64,000 bases of DNA from Flectobacillus sp. BAB-3569 (GTDB lineage Bacteria > Bacteroidota > Bacteroidia > Cytophagales > Spirosomataceae): the NCBI RefSeq assembly GCF_002270355.1, contig NZ_NJFZ01000028.1:17312-81311 (forward strand), given 5' to 3'. Shown in pieces: positions 53,291-61,952 of this stretch (the stretch's first letter is position 1; every line of letters begins with the position of its first letter). The position numbers and the translations under genes were made by a program. The notes under the pieces are model-generated. The model had not been told where the DNA came from. It was given only the letters and a program-made list of their open reading frames with translations, and ran no database searches.

Positions 53291-54466
53291 ATGAATGCAT
53301 ATATCGTTGCGGGCTATCGTACAGCAGTGGGAAAAGCCCCAAAAGGTACACTTAGATTCACTCGTCCTGACGAACTAGGAGCAGAAGTAATCAAACATCT
53401 TTTATCAACCCTTCCACAATTGGATCCAGTCCGTGTAGATGACGTAATTGTAGGTAATGCCGTACCAGAGGCCGAACAAGGAATGCAAATTGGGCGTTAT
53501 GTAGCGCTATTGTCATTGCCCAAAGAAGTTTCTGGGTTTACAATCAACCGCTATTGTGGCTCGGGTGTTGAGGCTATCGCTATTGCTGCTGCTAAAATTT
53601 CAGCAGGTATGGCGGATTGTATTATTGCAGGTGGTGTAGAGTCTATGTCAATGGTACCAGTAATGGGTTATAAAACGGCTCTCAACTTTGATATTGCTCA
53701 AAAAACACCTGATTATTACATTGGCATGGGACTTACAGCCGAGCAAGTAGCCAATCAATATAATATCAGCCGTGAAGACCAAGATGCATTTGCTTATGCT
53801 TCACATCAAAAAGCCGTTGCGGCTCAACAGGCTGGTTTATTTGACCCTGAAATTGTTCCTATTACCATCAAAGAAACTTATTTTGATGCGAATTCAGGTA
53901 AAAAGAAAACAAAAGAATCTGTCTTTAACAAAGATGAAGGTCCTCGTGCAGATACCAGTGTAGAAGCACTCGGCAAACTCAAACCTGTTTTTGCCGCAGG
54001 TGGTTCGGTTACGGCAGGTAACTCATCTCAGACTTCAGATGGCGCTGCTTTTGTAATGGTCATGTCTGAAAAAATGGTGAATGAGTTAAATCTGAAGCCT
54101 ATTGCTCGTATGCTGTCGTATGCCACAGCAGGTTGCGAACCACGCATTATGGGTATCGGTCCTGTATTTGCTGTACCAAAAGCCCTTAAGCAAGCTGGTT
54201 TGTCATTAAATGACATTGACCAAATCGAATTAAATGAAGCCTTTGCCGCTCAAGCGCTGGCTGTTGTTCGAACCTTAGACATCGACCCAAGTAAACTCAA
54301 TCCAAACGGTGGTGCTATTGCATTAGGACACGCATTAGGCTCTACAGGCGCTCGCTTGTCGGTACAGCTATTCAATGAAATGCGTCGTCGTAATCAAAAA
54401 TATGGTATGGTGACTGCTTGTGTTGGTGGTGGGCAAGGTGTGGCTGGTATTTATGAGCTTTTGTAA
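53291..54466 (+). CDS. fadA: acetyl-CoA C-acyltransferase (thiolase)
   Basis: This 391-residue thiolase starts at the ATG at 53291 (MNAYIVAGYRTAVGK); an upstream ATG falls in repeat DNA. The catalytic residues are present: nucleophile Cys in INRYCGSGVEAIA, His in GHALGSTGAR and second Cys in TACVGGGQG. It performs the last step of beta-oxidation, cleaving 3-ketoacyl-CoA. It should be transcribed with the FadN-type gene. Confidence 0.94.
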   Translation: MNAYIVAGYRTAVGKAPKGTLRFTRPDELGAEVIKHLLSTLPQLDPVRVDDVIVGNAVPEAEQGMQIGRYVALLSLPKEVSGFTINRYCGSGVEAIAIAAAKISAGMADCIIAGGVESMSMVPVMGYKTALNFDIAQKTPDYYIGMGLTAEQVANQYNISREDQDAFAYASHQKAVAAQQAGLFDPEIVPITIKETYFDANSGKKKTKESVFNKDEGPRADTSVEALGKLKPVFAAGGSVTAGNSSQTSDGAAFVMVMSEKMVNELNLKPIARMLSYATAGCEPRIMGIGPVFAVPKALKQAGLSLNDIDQIELNEAFAAQALAVVRTLDIDPSKLNPNGGAIALGHALGSTGARLSVQLFNEMRRRNQKYGMVTACVGGGQGVAGIYELL

Positions 54467-54469
54467 GCA

Positions 54470-54594
54470 GGTATCGGCTTTCGGCGGTGGGCTTTGGAAA
54501 AAAGCATGTCTTTAGTTATTAAAAACATGTTAAAACTCTTTTCCTCGTGCCTGTTGCCTAGGCATTTTAAATCTTATTTTGCACGATTACTTAA
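54470..54594. repeat. MITE-like dispersed repeat, copy C (left end missing)
   Basis: The interior (GGCTTTCGGCGGTGGGCTTT, GTGCCTGTTGCCTA) and the right end AAATCTTATTTTGCACGATTAC (54569-54594) match copies A and B. The left end is missing where the element meets the fadA stop codon. Confidence 0.72.
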
Positions 54595-54646
54595 TTTGAC
54601 TAGTGAGTGGTCAATATCAAATTAACTTGACTCTCATAGGCTCTAT

Positions 54647-54697
54647 TTTACGGAGTATGTTAGAAAATACATTCAGTTTTCTAGCATACTCCGTAAA
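54647..54697. terminator. long hairpin downstream of fadA
   Basis: A 21-bp stem pairs TTTACGGAGTATG-TTAGAAAA with TTTTCTAGCATACTCCGTAAA (one G-T pair) around a 9-nt loop. No T-run follows, so the role is unsure. A degraded terminator repeat (GCGGTCGAAA...CTTTTTTGAAATGATCA, 54820-54862) lies further on. Confidence 0.55.
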
Positions 54698-54926
54698 CCT
54701 TATGACTGGACACAACAAGTAAGGGGCATGCAGGTATTTAGACTTCGTCACTCAACTTTGTTGACACAGATTTAAACTGTTAAAAAAATAAGTTCAAGAC
54801 TAAGTCTTGAACTAGTAACTGCGGTCGAAATGAGTTTTTCAACCGACTTTTTTGAAATGATCACTCATGCGCTAAATTGCAAAATGTAAGTGTGACTCTT
54901 TTTGAATAGGAATATATCGTTTCCGT

Positions 54927-55097
54927 TTACATTGGCTTTCTCTTAAAACCATAAGGGCAGTGTTTGCAACCGTTTTTACAACAATATCCCCGCTTCAGGT
55001 GGTATTCTTTCGTAAATACCATAAATCCCTGTTCATTTAAGTAATAATCCTCTGGCTCCAGTCCTCGATTGGCCTTTATCTTTTCTTCATTTTTCAT
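54927..55097 (-). CDS. DUF5522-type small Cys-rich protein
   Basis: This 56-residue protein, too short for common ORF cut-offs, starts at 55097 (MKNEEKIKANRGLEPEDYYL). It contains the family pattern FTKEYHLKRGYCC, then NGCKHCPYGF: four Cys (39, 40, 44, 47) and two His (33, 46) in a compact cluster suited to bind a metal. I recognise it as DUF5522, found widely in Bacteroidota, function unknown. It stands alone in a 1.1-kb gap between fadA and the aminotransferase gene. Confidence 0.8.
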   Translation of the reverse strand: MKNEEKIKANRGLEPEDYYLNEQGFMVFTKEYHLKRGYCCKNGCKHCPYGFKRKPM

Positions 55098-55567
55098 ATT
55101 CAAGCGTCAAAGTTAACAGTGGTCAAGACAATATGATGTTTTTGTCGTGGCTCTTTTTATAGATTTTTCCGTCAATAGCTCGGTTTTACTTTCAAGTTTC
55201 CAACCTGTAGTTTAAGCAAAATGTTCAAAATATTGTATTTTTGTAAAAGTCATGCCAAGCAATTTTACATATCGTACCAATTACAAAACAATGTGTCCTC
55301 CTCTCACGACGAGTGCACTTTATGGGCATTTCTGTAAAATTCACCGAATCCTTGAGTCTTCTACGCTACTCATCTACGTTATCTGGCTTTTTTCTGCTGT
55401 GTAATACCCTTCTAAAGTTTTGATACTTTAGACAAAAGGCTATGCTGTGATTCAACGGTAGTCTATTTTGTCATTTCTTTATTTTAAAATCATTTGTAAA
55501 AAGACTAAAGCAAGGATAACAGATTACCTGTTATCAAATCACCTTTTTACTTTAAAGAATTACGACA
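55098..55567 (+). promoter_or_regulatory. rocD upstream region
   Basis: 470 bp without a gene. TATTTTTG (55236-55243) with TTTA 21 bp upstream is a candidate promoter, giving a ~320-nt leader with a hairpin CTAAAGT-TTTGAT-ACTTTAG (55412-55431). Confidence 0.4.
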
Positions 55568-56824
55568 ATGAACATTTCAGAAAAATATTCAGAAGAACTA
55601 ACTGCCACCGAATTTGCCATTACGCTTGAAGACCATTATGGTGCTCATAACTATCACCCAATGCCTGTAGTATTGGAGCGTGGTCAAGGTGTTTTTGTTT
55701 GGGATGTAGAAAATCGCCCGTATTTCGATTTTTTATCGGCTTATAGTGCCGTAAACCAAGGGCACTGTCACCCAAAAATCGTGCAGGCGATGATAGAGCA
55801 GGCACAGAAATTAACCCTTACCTCTCGTGCTTTTTACAATAACCAATTAGGGATTTGTGAAAAATATTTGTGTGAATACTTTGGTTACGACAAAGTGTTG
55901 ATGATGAACTCAGGTGCAGAAGGTGGCGAAACAGCTTTGAAACTGACTCGTAAATGGGCGTACAAAGTAAAGGGTATTCCACAAAATCAGGCAAAAACGC
56001 TTTATGCTTCAGGTAATTTTTGGGGACGTACCATCGCGGCTATCTCATCTTCGACTGACCCTTCGAGTTATAACGATTACGGCCCACTATTGCCAGGTTA
56101 TGAAATCATTCCTTACAACGATTTAGAGGCCTTGGCTGAAGCTCTCAAAGACCCAAATGTAGCCAGCTTTATGGTAGAGCCTATTCAAGGCGAAGCAGGT
56201 GTTGTTGTCCCAGCAGAAGGATACCTCAAAAAAGCTTACGAATTGTGTCGTGAGCATAATGTACTGTTCATTGCTGATGAAGTGCAAACAGGAATTGCCC
56301 GCACAGGTAAGCGCCTTGCTTGTGATCATGAAGGCTTCCAACCTGACATTTTGATTCTGGGGAAAGCTCTTTCAGGAGGAACCTATCCAGTATCTGCAGT
56401 TTTGTGTCGTGACGAAATCATGCTCACTATCAAGCCTGGCGAGCATGGTTCTACCTATGGAGGTAATCCATTGGCATGTGCTGTAACAATGGCAGCGCTA
56501 CAAGTGGTAAAAGATGAGAAACTTGCCGAAAATGCTGAGGCAATGGGGCAACTTTTCCGTGAAAGAATGACACAGCTCAAAAATCAACGCCCAGACTTAA
56601 TTACCGAAGTGAGAGGAAAAGGCTTGTTAAATGCTATTGAAATCAACGATACAGAAGAAAGCGAAACGGCTTGGAACTTGTGTATGGCATTTAAAGAAAA
56701 AGGGTTATTAGCGAAACCAACACATGGCAATAAGATTCGTTTTGCCCCACCATTGGTCATTACCGAAACTCAAATGGACGATGCTTGCTCCATTATTGAA
56801 AAAGTAATTTTAGAGTGGAAATAA
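55568..56824 (+). CDS. rocD: ornithine aminotransferase
   Basis: This 418-residue class III aminotransferase has the PLP features [13 protein letters not shown] and the Schiff-base Lys in [10 protein letters not shown], and its length and sequence fit ornithine-oxo-acid aminotransferases ([20 protein letters not shown] at the N-terminus is characteristic). It converts ornithine and 2-oxoglutarate to glutamate semialdehyde and glutamate, linking arginine and proline metabolism. Single gene with its own terminator and a long leader. Confidence 0.92.
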   Translation: MNISEKYSEELTATEFAITLEDHYGAHNYHPMPVVLERGQGVFVWDVENRPYFDFLSAYSAVNQGHCHPKIVQAMIEQAQKLTLTSRAFYNNQLGICEKYLCEYFGYDKVLMMNSGAEGGETALKLTRKWAYKVKGIPQNQAKTLYASGNFWGRTIAAISSSTDPSSYNDYGPLLPGYEIIPYNDLEALAEALKDPNVASFMVEPIQGEAGVVVPAEGYLKKAYELCREHNVLFIADEVQTGIARTGKRLACDHEGFQPDILILGKALSGGTYPVSAVLCRDEIMLTIKPGEHGSTYGGNPLACAVTMAALQVVKDEKLAENAEAMGQLFRERMTQLKNQRPDLITEVRGKGLLNAIEINDTEESETAWNLCMAFKEKGLLAKPTHGNKIRFAPPLVITETQMDDACSIIEKVILEWK

Positions 56825-56881
56825 GTACCAGTGCTGAATAATAAACTGAGAACTAGCGCTTTGTCTTTTTAAAAAAAACTG

Positions 56882-56914
56882 ATGTAGTGGCAACTGCAAG
56901 AGTTGCCACTACAT
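56882..56914. terminator. terminator after rocD
   Basis: Perfect 14-bp arms ATGTAGTGGCAACT and AGTTGCCACTACAT around GCAAG, flanked by T/A runs on both sides. Confidence 0.8.
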
Positions 56915-57025
56915 AAAAAACACTAATGATAAGAATTCTTTTGAACAAGATAAAATCCTTCGTACAATCCCAATTGTGAATTGTGAGTATAAACATTTAA
57001 TTATCAAATTTGACCTTTAAAATTT

Positions 57026-57057
57026 ATTCTAGCTGTAGAGACGCAATGATTGCGTCT
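57026..57057. repeat. AGACGCAAT palindrome repeat, inverted copy
   Basis: The reverse complement of this stretch matches 48566-48597 at all but one of 32 positions. Its core AGACGCAAT-G-ATTGCGTCT is a perfect palindrome. A heptamer tract (56971-56997) precedes it; the 358-bp gap holds no gene. Confidence 0.75.
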
Positions 57058-57127
57058 TTTGTAGTGGTACATTGATTATACTTGATCTCTAAACTCAAGA
57101 TAGATCAACTTTTTCAGACTTCACTCA

Positions 57128-57176
57128 CAAAAAAACGTAACCACTCAATACTTTTGATATCAAATGATTACGTTTT
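57128..57176 (-). terminator. terminator after tRNA-Arg
   Basis: On the minus strand ACGTAATCA pairs with TGGTTACGT across a ~24-nt loop containing TGATATCA, followed by TTTTTTTG. Confidence 0.65.
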
Positions 57177-57182
57177 TATTTG

Positions 57183-57254
57183 TAGCCCCGGCAGGAATCG
57201 AACCTGCATCTTAGGTACCGGAAACCCACATTCTATCCATTGAACTACGGAGCC
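57183..57254 (-). tRNA. tRNA-Arg (anticodon CCG)
   Basis: A full cloverleaf folds on the minus strand: acceptor GGCTCCG with CGGGGCT (first pair G-U), D-stem GTTC/GAAT, anticodon stem TGGGT/ACCTA with loop TTCCGGT (anticodon CCG), and T-arm GCAGG-TTCGAAT-CCTGC. The discriminator is A. The sequence continues CA, so the CCA end is not fully encoded. It reads CGG codons. Confidence 0.95.
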
Positions 57255-57279
57255 TCGCCAAAATTTTAGCGTCGCAAAA

Positions 57280-57999
57280 TTAAGAAAACTTCTCTAACTG
57301 TTTCACCAAAACCTCGAAATCTTTAGGATACGGTGCCTCAACGGTAATACGTTCGCCATCCATCAGATTAAAAGTCAAGGAATGGGCATGTAATGCCACT
57401 CGTTTCATCAAAGGAAGTTCATCTGTATTTTTCTTAAGGTTAAAACCTCTTTTCAAATCTGAGAGATATAGCGTATCGCCTCCATACGTTGGATCACTTA
57501 CAATTGGAGCTTTCAAACAAGCCAAGTGAATCCTAATTTGGTGCATACGACCCGTAATAGGCATACACTCGATAAGAGTATGCTTACGATATACCTTGAT
57601 CGTATTAAAAATAGTTTCGGCTTCTTTGCCTTTCTGACGGTCAATCACCACTTGTGTGCCATCACGCTTTTGTGCGATGGGCAAATATACCGAAATCATA
57701 TCCAAATCATGGATACCATTCGCAACTGCATGGTAACGCTTAGCAACCTGACGATGCTCAAACTGCATTGACAAATGACGATACGCCGCAGGATTTTTAG
57801 CAATAGCCAAAATACCAGATGTTTCTTTATCAAGTCGGTGAGCCAACTGTGCATCATCAGAATACTCCTTTGCTAATCGCAAAATACTCTGTGAGTTATC
57901 AGCCTGACGCTCATCTAAGGATGAAATATAAGGTGGTTTATTTATAACTATGAAGTCGTCGTTTTCGAAAAGAATTATATCTTTGAAATTAATGCGCAT
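57280..57999 (-). CDS. RluA-family pseudouridine synthase
   Basis: This 239-residue protein starts at 57999 (MRINFKDIILFENDDFIVINKP). It has the catalytic Asp motif AHRLDKETSGILAIAK, plus GRMHQIRIHLA. It isomerises uridine in rRNA or tRNA. There is no N-terminal S4 domain, so it resembles RluA/TruC-like members rather than RluD. The exact target is unknown. Confidence 0.88.
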   Translation of the reverse strand: MRINFKDIILFENDDFIVINKPPYISSLDERQADNSQSILRLAKEYSDDAQLAHRLDKETSGILAIAKNPAAYRHLSMQFEHRQVAKRYHAVANGIHDLDMISVYLPIAQKRDGTQVVIDRQKGKEAETIFNTIKVYRKHTLIECMPITGRMHQIRIHLACLKAPIVSDPTYGGDTLYLSDLKRGFNLKKNTDELPLMKRVALHAHSLTFNLMDGERITVEAPYPKDFEVLVKQLEKFS

Positions 58000-58146
58000 A
58001 AAAAAATTAAATATTAGTAGACTCAATATGAGCCGATAATCAAACGATTAGACAATACTGCAAAGTTCCTACTTTTTTTGCAAACTCTAGGTATCTTCCC
58101 GAAACAGTTTGTATTTTCTTTTAAAATGCTCCCTTTTAAAGCCAAA

Positions 58147-58172
58147 AAGGTGCAAGAAACATCTCGCACCTT
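58147..58172. terminator. hairpin after the PPK2 gene
   Basis: AAGGTGC-AGA pairs with TCT-GCACCTT around AACA, just past the stop codon of the PPK2 gene on the minus strand. Confidence 0.7.
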
Positions 58173-58185
58173 CAGTATTATATTT

Positions 58186-59079
58186 TTAATCTTCTGCCTC
58201 TTGTTTTTTGATAGTGGCTATCAAGCTTTGTAAAAACTCATGACGTTCTGGCGAACTGGCAGGATATTCCATTTTTAGCTTGCTTAATCTGTCATGAATG
58301 ACTTGCGCTACCATCAAGCGCATATTCTTTTTATCATCAGCAGGAATTACATACCACGGCGAATGCTCAGTAGCGGTTTGGTCTACTAACTCTTGATACG
58401 CTTCATGATACTCTTTCCAAAACGCTCTTTCTTTTACGTCCTGCTCCTCAAACTTCCAATTTTTATCGGGATCTTCAATACGTTCGATTAAGCGTTTGCT
58501 TTGTTCTTTTTTGGAAACATTTAGAAAAAACTTCACAACCTCAAATCCATTTTGGTGCAAATGTTTTTCATAATGTTTGATTGAGTCGTAACGCTCCTTC
58601 CATACCTTCTCTAAATTTTTGGTTTGTTCTTCAGGTAAACGCTGTCCTTCTAACAAAATAGATGGATGAACTTTTACCACCAATACCTCTTCATAATAAG
58701 AACGATTATGGATAGCCAATTGTCCTCTTTGAGGCATTTTGAGCATACTTCTCCACATAAAATCATGGTCGACCTCTTCGGCAGAAGGGCGCTTAAAACT
58801 ATGCACTACGATGCCCGCAGGATTAATTCCTGAAAAGACAGCCTTGATCGTTCCATCCTTGCCAGCGGCATCCAAAGCCTGAAATATAATTACCATTCCA
58901 TACCTTCCATGTGCATACATACGCGATTGAAGCTTATCGATTTTCTTATGCAGTTCTGATAGTTGAGCTAAATAATCAGCTTCATCAACATACAAATCTT
59001 CGATTTTGGTAGGAAGTTTTTTAATGGAAAAGTGACCGTTTCCATCAAAGCTAAAGTCTTTCATTTCAGGCTTTGCCAT
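58186..59079 (-). CDS. polyphosphate kinase 2 family protein
   Basis: This 297-residue protein has the PPK2 fold: Walker A-like ALDAAGKDGTIKAVFSG, lid motif NRSYYEEVLVVKVHP, and Walker B/Arg motif KFFLNVSKKEQSKRLIER. It transfers phosphate between polyphosphate and nucleotides in the cytoplasm; direction and nucleotide cannot be told. It lies 8 bp from the SDR gene on the same strand, so both probably share a message. Confidence 0.9.
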   Translation of the reverse strand: MAKPEMKDFSFDGNGHFSIKKLPTKIEDLYVDEADYLAQLSELHKKIDKLQSRMYAHGRYGMVIIFQALDAAGKDGTIKAVFSGINPAGIVVHSFKRPSAEEVDHDFMWRSMLKMPQRGQLAIHNRSYYEEVLVVKVHPSILLEGQRLPEEQTKNLEKVWKERYDSIKHYEKHLHQNGFEVVKFFLNVSKKEQSKRLIERIEDPDKNWKFEEQDVKERAFWKEYHEAYQELVDQTATEHSPWYVIPADDKKNMRLMVAQVIHDRLSKLKMEYPASSPERHEFLQSLIATIKKQEAED

Positions 59080-59086
59080 AGTGTTT

Positions 59087-59863
59087 TTATTTTTCGTAAA
59101 TACCTTTTGCTACTTTTTCGGTAATTGATTTAGGCGCTAACCAAGCCATAAAAGCCCCTAATTTATTGATGAACCCAGTTACTACTTCAGTAGAGCCTCC
59201 AAACATAGATTTCACTGCGATTTGGGCTACTTCTGTTGGCGTCATCATTACTTTCTCAGCTGCTTTCATTGCTTTTTCGCCTACTTCTGCTCTATCGTTA
59301 AAGTCTGTAGCTGTTGAGCCTGGACTAATAGCCGTTACCGAAACCGAAGTACCATCTAATTCATGCTTAAGCGCTCTAGTAAAGTTGAGAACAAAAACCT
59401 TCGTGGCTGCATAAATTGCCATGTGAGGCAATGCCTGATAGGCTGTTGAGCTAGCAATATTCATGATATATGACTTAGATTGGCGCTTCAACATAGGCAA
59501 AAATGTTTGACACATTTCTGTCAAGGTAAGCATATTCAAAGTCATCATATCACGATTTTTTTCGATAGAATAATGCCCTACTGGACCAACCAGCCCATAG
59601 CCTGCATTATTGACCAAAATAGACACTTCATATTTTTTGGTATTTACCCAATCAAATACTTGTTGGGCTACCCCAATTTGAGCTAAATCAATCGCTAAAT
59701 AGTCAACTTCTACTTTATAACGAGATTTTAGTTCAGAAGCCACTTTTTGAAGTAGCTCTTCAGAGCGTGCTACTAATAAGAGATTGTATTTTCTACTAGC
59801 AAGTTCTGCTGCTATTTCTTTTCCGATACCTTTACTGGCACCTGTAACCAATGCGTATGACAT
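59087..59863 (-). CDS. short-chain dehydrogenase/reductase
   Basis: This 258-residue classical SDR starts at 59863 (MSYALVTGASKGIGKEIA), placing the nucleotide motif TGASKGIG at its usual N-terminal site. NNAGYG, a Ser in MNIASSTA and the active-site YAATK follow. It is an NAD(P)H-dependent oxidoreductase of the DltE/YqjQ-like type; the substrate is unknown. It precedes the PPK2 gene in an apparent two-gene operon. Confidence 0.88.
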   Translation of the reverse strand: MSYALVTGASKGIGKEIAAELASRKYNLLLVARSEELLQKVASELKSRYKVEVDYLAIDLAQIGVAQQVFDWVNTKKYEVSILVNNAGYGLVGPVGHYSIEKNRDMMTLNMLTLTEMCQTFLPMLKRQSKSYIMNIASSTAYQALPHMAIYAATKVFVLNFTRALKHELDGTSVSVTAISPGSTATDFNDRAEVGEKAMKAAEKVMMTPTEVAQIAVKSMFGGSTEVVTGFINKLGAFMAWLAPKSITEKVAKGIYEK

Positions 59864-59925
59864 AATAATGAGAATAGTCGGTTGAGTCTTATGATTTGCA
59901 AAATGCAATCCCTCAAAATTAACAA

Positions 59926-59948
59926 AGCCCCACCAAATGGCAGGGCTT
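59926..59948 (-). terminator. terminator after the TPR gene
   Basis: On the minus strand AAGCCC and GGGCTT flank a 12-nt loop and are followed by TGTTAATTTT. Confidence 0.6.
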
Positions 59949-59971
59949 CGTTTTAAATAATTTACCTAAAA

Positions 59972-61678
59972 TTATTTTTTAGGAGCTGGAGTTGCAGGAG
60001 TTGCACCTGGCAACATTGATTTCAAACCATCTGGATCTTCAGGTTTGATTTCGAGCGCTTTCTTAATAGCGTCTTCAGCTTTTACGGTGTCTTTCGAAAC
60101 AGTCAAGTAGTAACCTGACAAGTAACGAAGCGCCTCGTAAGTATCGTCTTTCTTCTCTTTGTAAGTAGTTGAATTTTCAGCTTTAAGCGCACCAATTACT
60201 GTCAAATATTGCTCATAGTATGGTGCAGCCAACCACTTGTCTCCACTATAGTCGATCAAATTGTTTGTACGTGCACGGAACAAGAAGAATGGAGGCCATT
60301 TAGCATTGATTCCGATAGCTTTAGCAAAAGAAGTATCACCTTTCATCGCCAAAGAAACACGGTTTACTGAGTCTGTTTTTGGCGTATAGGCAGCAGCAAA
60401 ATAGTATGCTAAAGCAGCGTTATACCAGTCACCTGAAGTAGATTGCAATTTCTTCTTTGCTTTCCATTCAATTGATTTTAATGCAGCATCAGCAGCATGA
60501 GCATATCTCTTTTGCTTATAACGAATCGAGTAGATTGACAAGTGGTGGTTGTTGTTAGTATCTAACGGAGCCGCTTGTTCAAAATAGTGAACCGCTAATG
60601 AGTCGTTGTTCAAACACTGATAACCTTTTGCAAAATATACGTTATCCAAGTAGTAAGGTTTTACACCAGCTTTTACCATTTGCTCAAGGTTGTTGATACC
60701 TTCTTGGCATTTGTTCAATTCGATGAATGAATAACCTTTCATACGGTAGATATCATTGTCTTTTGCACCACCTGCTTCAGCTTGACTAGTGAATTCCATT
60801 GAACCCGTATAGTCTTTAGCCAAGAACAACAATTTAGCAGTACTCAACAAAATCGTTGGGCTAGCTTCAGCTTTGCTTACATACTTTCTGTAATATTTAG
60901 AAGCGTCTTTATAACGATTGAAGATATTATAATATTCACCAAAACGCTTGTAAATTGGAGCGTAGTTAGAGTCAGTTTCAATAGCGCTTTGGTATGAGTT
61001 TACAGCGTATTGGTAGTTTTTACCACGAAGATAAACTACACCAATTTTTGTGTATAACTTAGCGCTTTTCTCTTTAAAATTAGCTTGTTCGTAAGCAGAA
61101 ACCGCTGGACCACCATCATTTTTGATAAGGAATGCATCTCCTTTTACTGTATTCATTTCAACTGTTAATTCCTTCACTTTTGTTTTTTCAGGAATCATAT
61201 CAATCAAACGAATAGCTTCAGCTGGATCGTTATTTCCTTTGTTTGCCTCTTCGCCATTGTTTACGTCATAGAACATTACATAAGCTTCAGCAATACGGAA
61301 CAATACATCAGCATTTTTTGATTTTGTATCAGCAATGATTTTATCAAAATCAACTTTAGCATCAGCTACTTTATGATTCGCAACTTTGATAGCTGCCAAA
61401 CCAACTGCATTTAGCGGGTTTTTAGCATCAATAGTCAAACCTTTTTCGAAAGCAGCTTTCGCAGCATCAAGATGGCCTACACGCAAATTATAATAACCTA
61501 AATAGAATTGGTTCTCTGCCGTCGGAGCAGCCGCTACCAAGCTCTCAAAAGTCGCCTTCGCTTTACTTGGCTGGTCTCCATCCAACTGCGACAAACCTTG
61601 CTGTACTGTTTGCGCATTTGCAGCACCTGCAAACAGTAAACTAACAGCCACCAACAGAGATTTCATCTTTACTTTCAT
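59972..61678 (-). CDS. exported tetratricopeptide-repeat protein
   Basis: This 568-residue protein has a signal peptide (MKVKMKSLLVAVSLLFAGAA, cleavage near NA-Q) and many TPR units, for example AENQFYLGYYNLRVGHLDAA, LYTKIGVVYLRGKNYQYA and APIYKRFGEYYNIF, ending in a Pro-rich tail. TPR arrays bind partner proteins; it should be periplasmic or outer-membrane associated. It follows a PstS-like lipoprotein, a small membrane protein and TonB on the same strand, a grouping that suggests joint work in an envelope complex. Confidence 0.88.
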   Translation of the reverse strand: MKVKMKSLLVAVSLLFAGAANAQTVQQGLSQLDGDQPSKAKATFESLVAAAPTAENQFYLGYYNLRVGHLDAAKAAFEKGLTIDAKNPLNAVGLAAIKVANHKVADAKVDFDKIIADTKSKNADVLFRIAEAYVMFYDVNNGEEANKGNNDPAEAIRLIDMIPEKTKVKELTVEMNTVKGDAFLIKNDGGPAVSAYEQANFKEKSAKLYTKIGVVYLRGKNYQYAVNSYQSAIETDSNYAPIYKRFGEYYNIFNRYKDASKYYRKYVSKAEASPTILLSTAKLLFLAKDYTGSMEFTSQAEAGGAKDNDIYRMKGYSFIELNKCQEGINNLEQMVKAGVKPYYLDNVYFAKGYQCLNNDSLAVHYFEQAAPLDTNNNHHLSIYSIRYKQKRYAHAADAALKSIEWKAKKKLQSTSGDWYNAALAYYFAAAYTPKTDSVNRVSLAMKGDTSFAKAIGINAKWPPFFLFRARTNNLIDYSGDKWLAAPYYEQYLTVIGALKAENSTTYKEKKDDTYEALRYLSGYYLTVSKDTVKAEDAIKKALEIKPEDPDGLKSMLPGATPATPAPKK

Positions 61679-61809
61679 TTGTGTAATTAGTTAGTTGGGA
61701 TTAAGATTAATGAATAAATAATTTTATTTGATTTAGTTTTTATGAAAAGATCTAAAGTCAAGTGAATAACTTAGCAATTTTTATATTGTTTCTTTTTGAA
61801 CTTCTAAGA

Positions 61810-61844
61810 CAAAATTAAATTAAAATTTCCAATAAAAAGGCAAA
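61810..61844 (-). promoter_or_regulatory. possible promoter of the TPR gene
   Basis: On the minus strand TTTG and TAATTTTG are separated by 23 bp, longer than the usual 17-21 bp. The -7 element is exact. Confidence 0.35.
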
Positions 61845-61952
61845 ATTTTATTCTTTATAACTAGAATATAAGATTTATTAAAAACGTCTTAAAAATTCAT
61901 TAGTAATTCATTGTCAATCAAATGAATAATAGTTCATTTTGATACAAAGACA

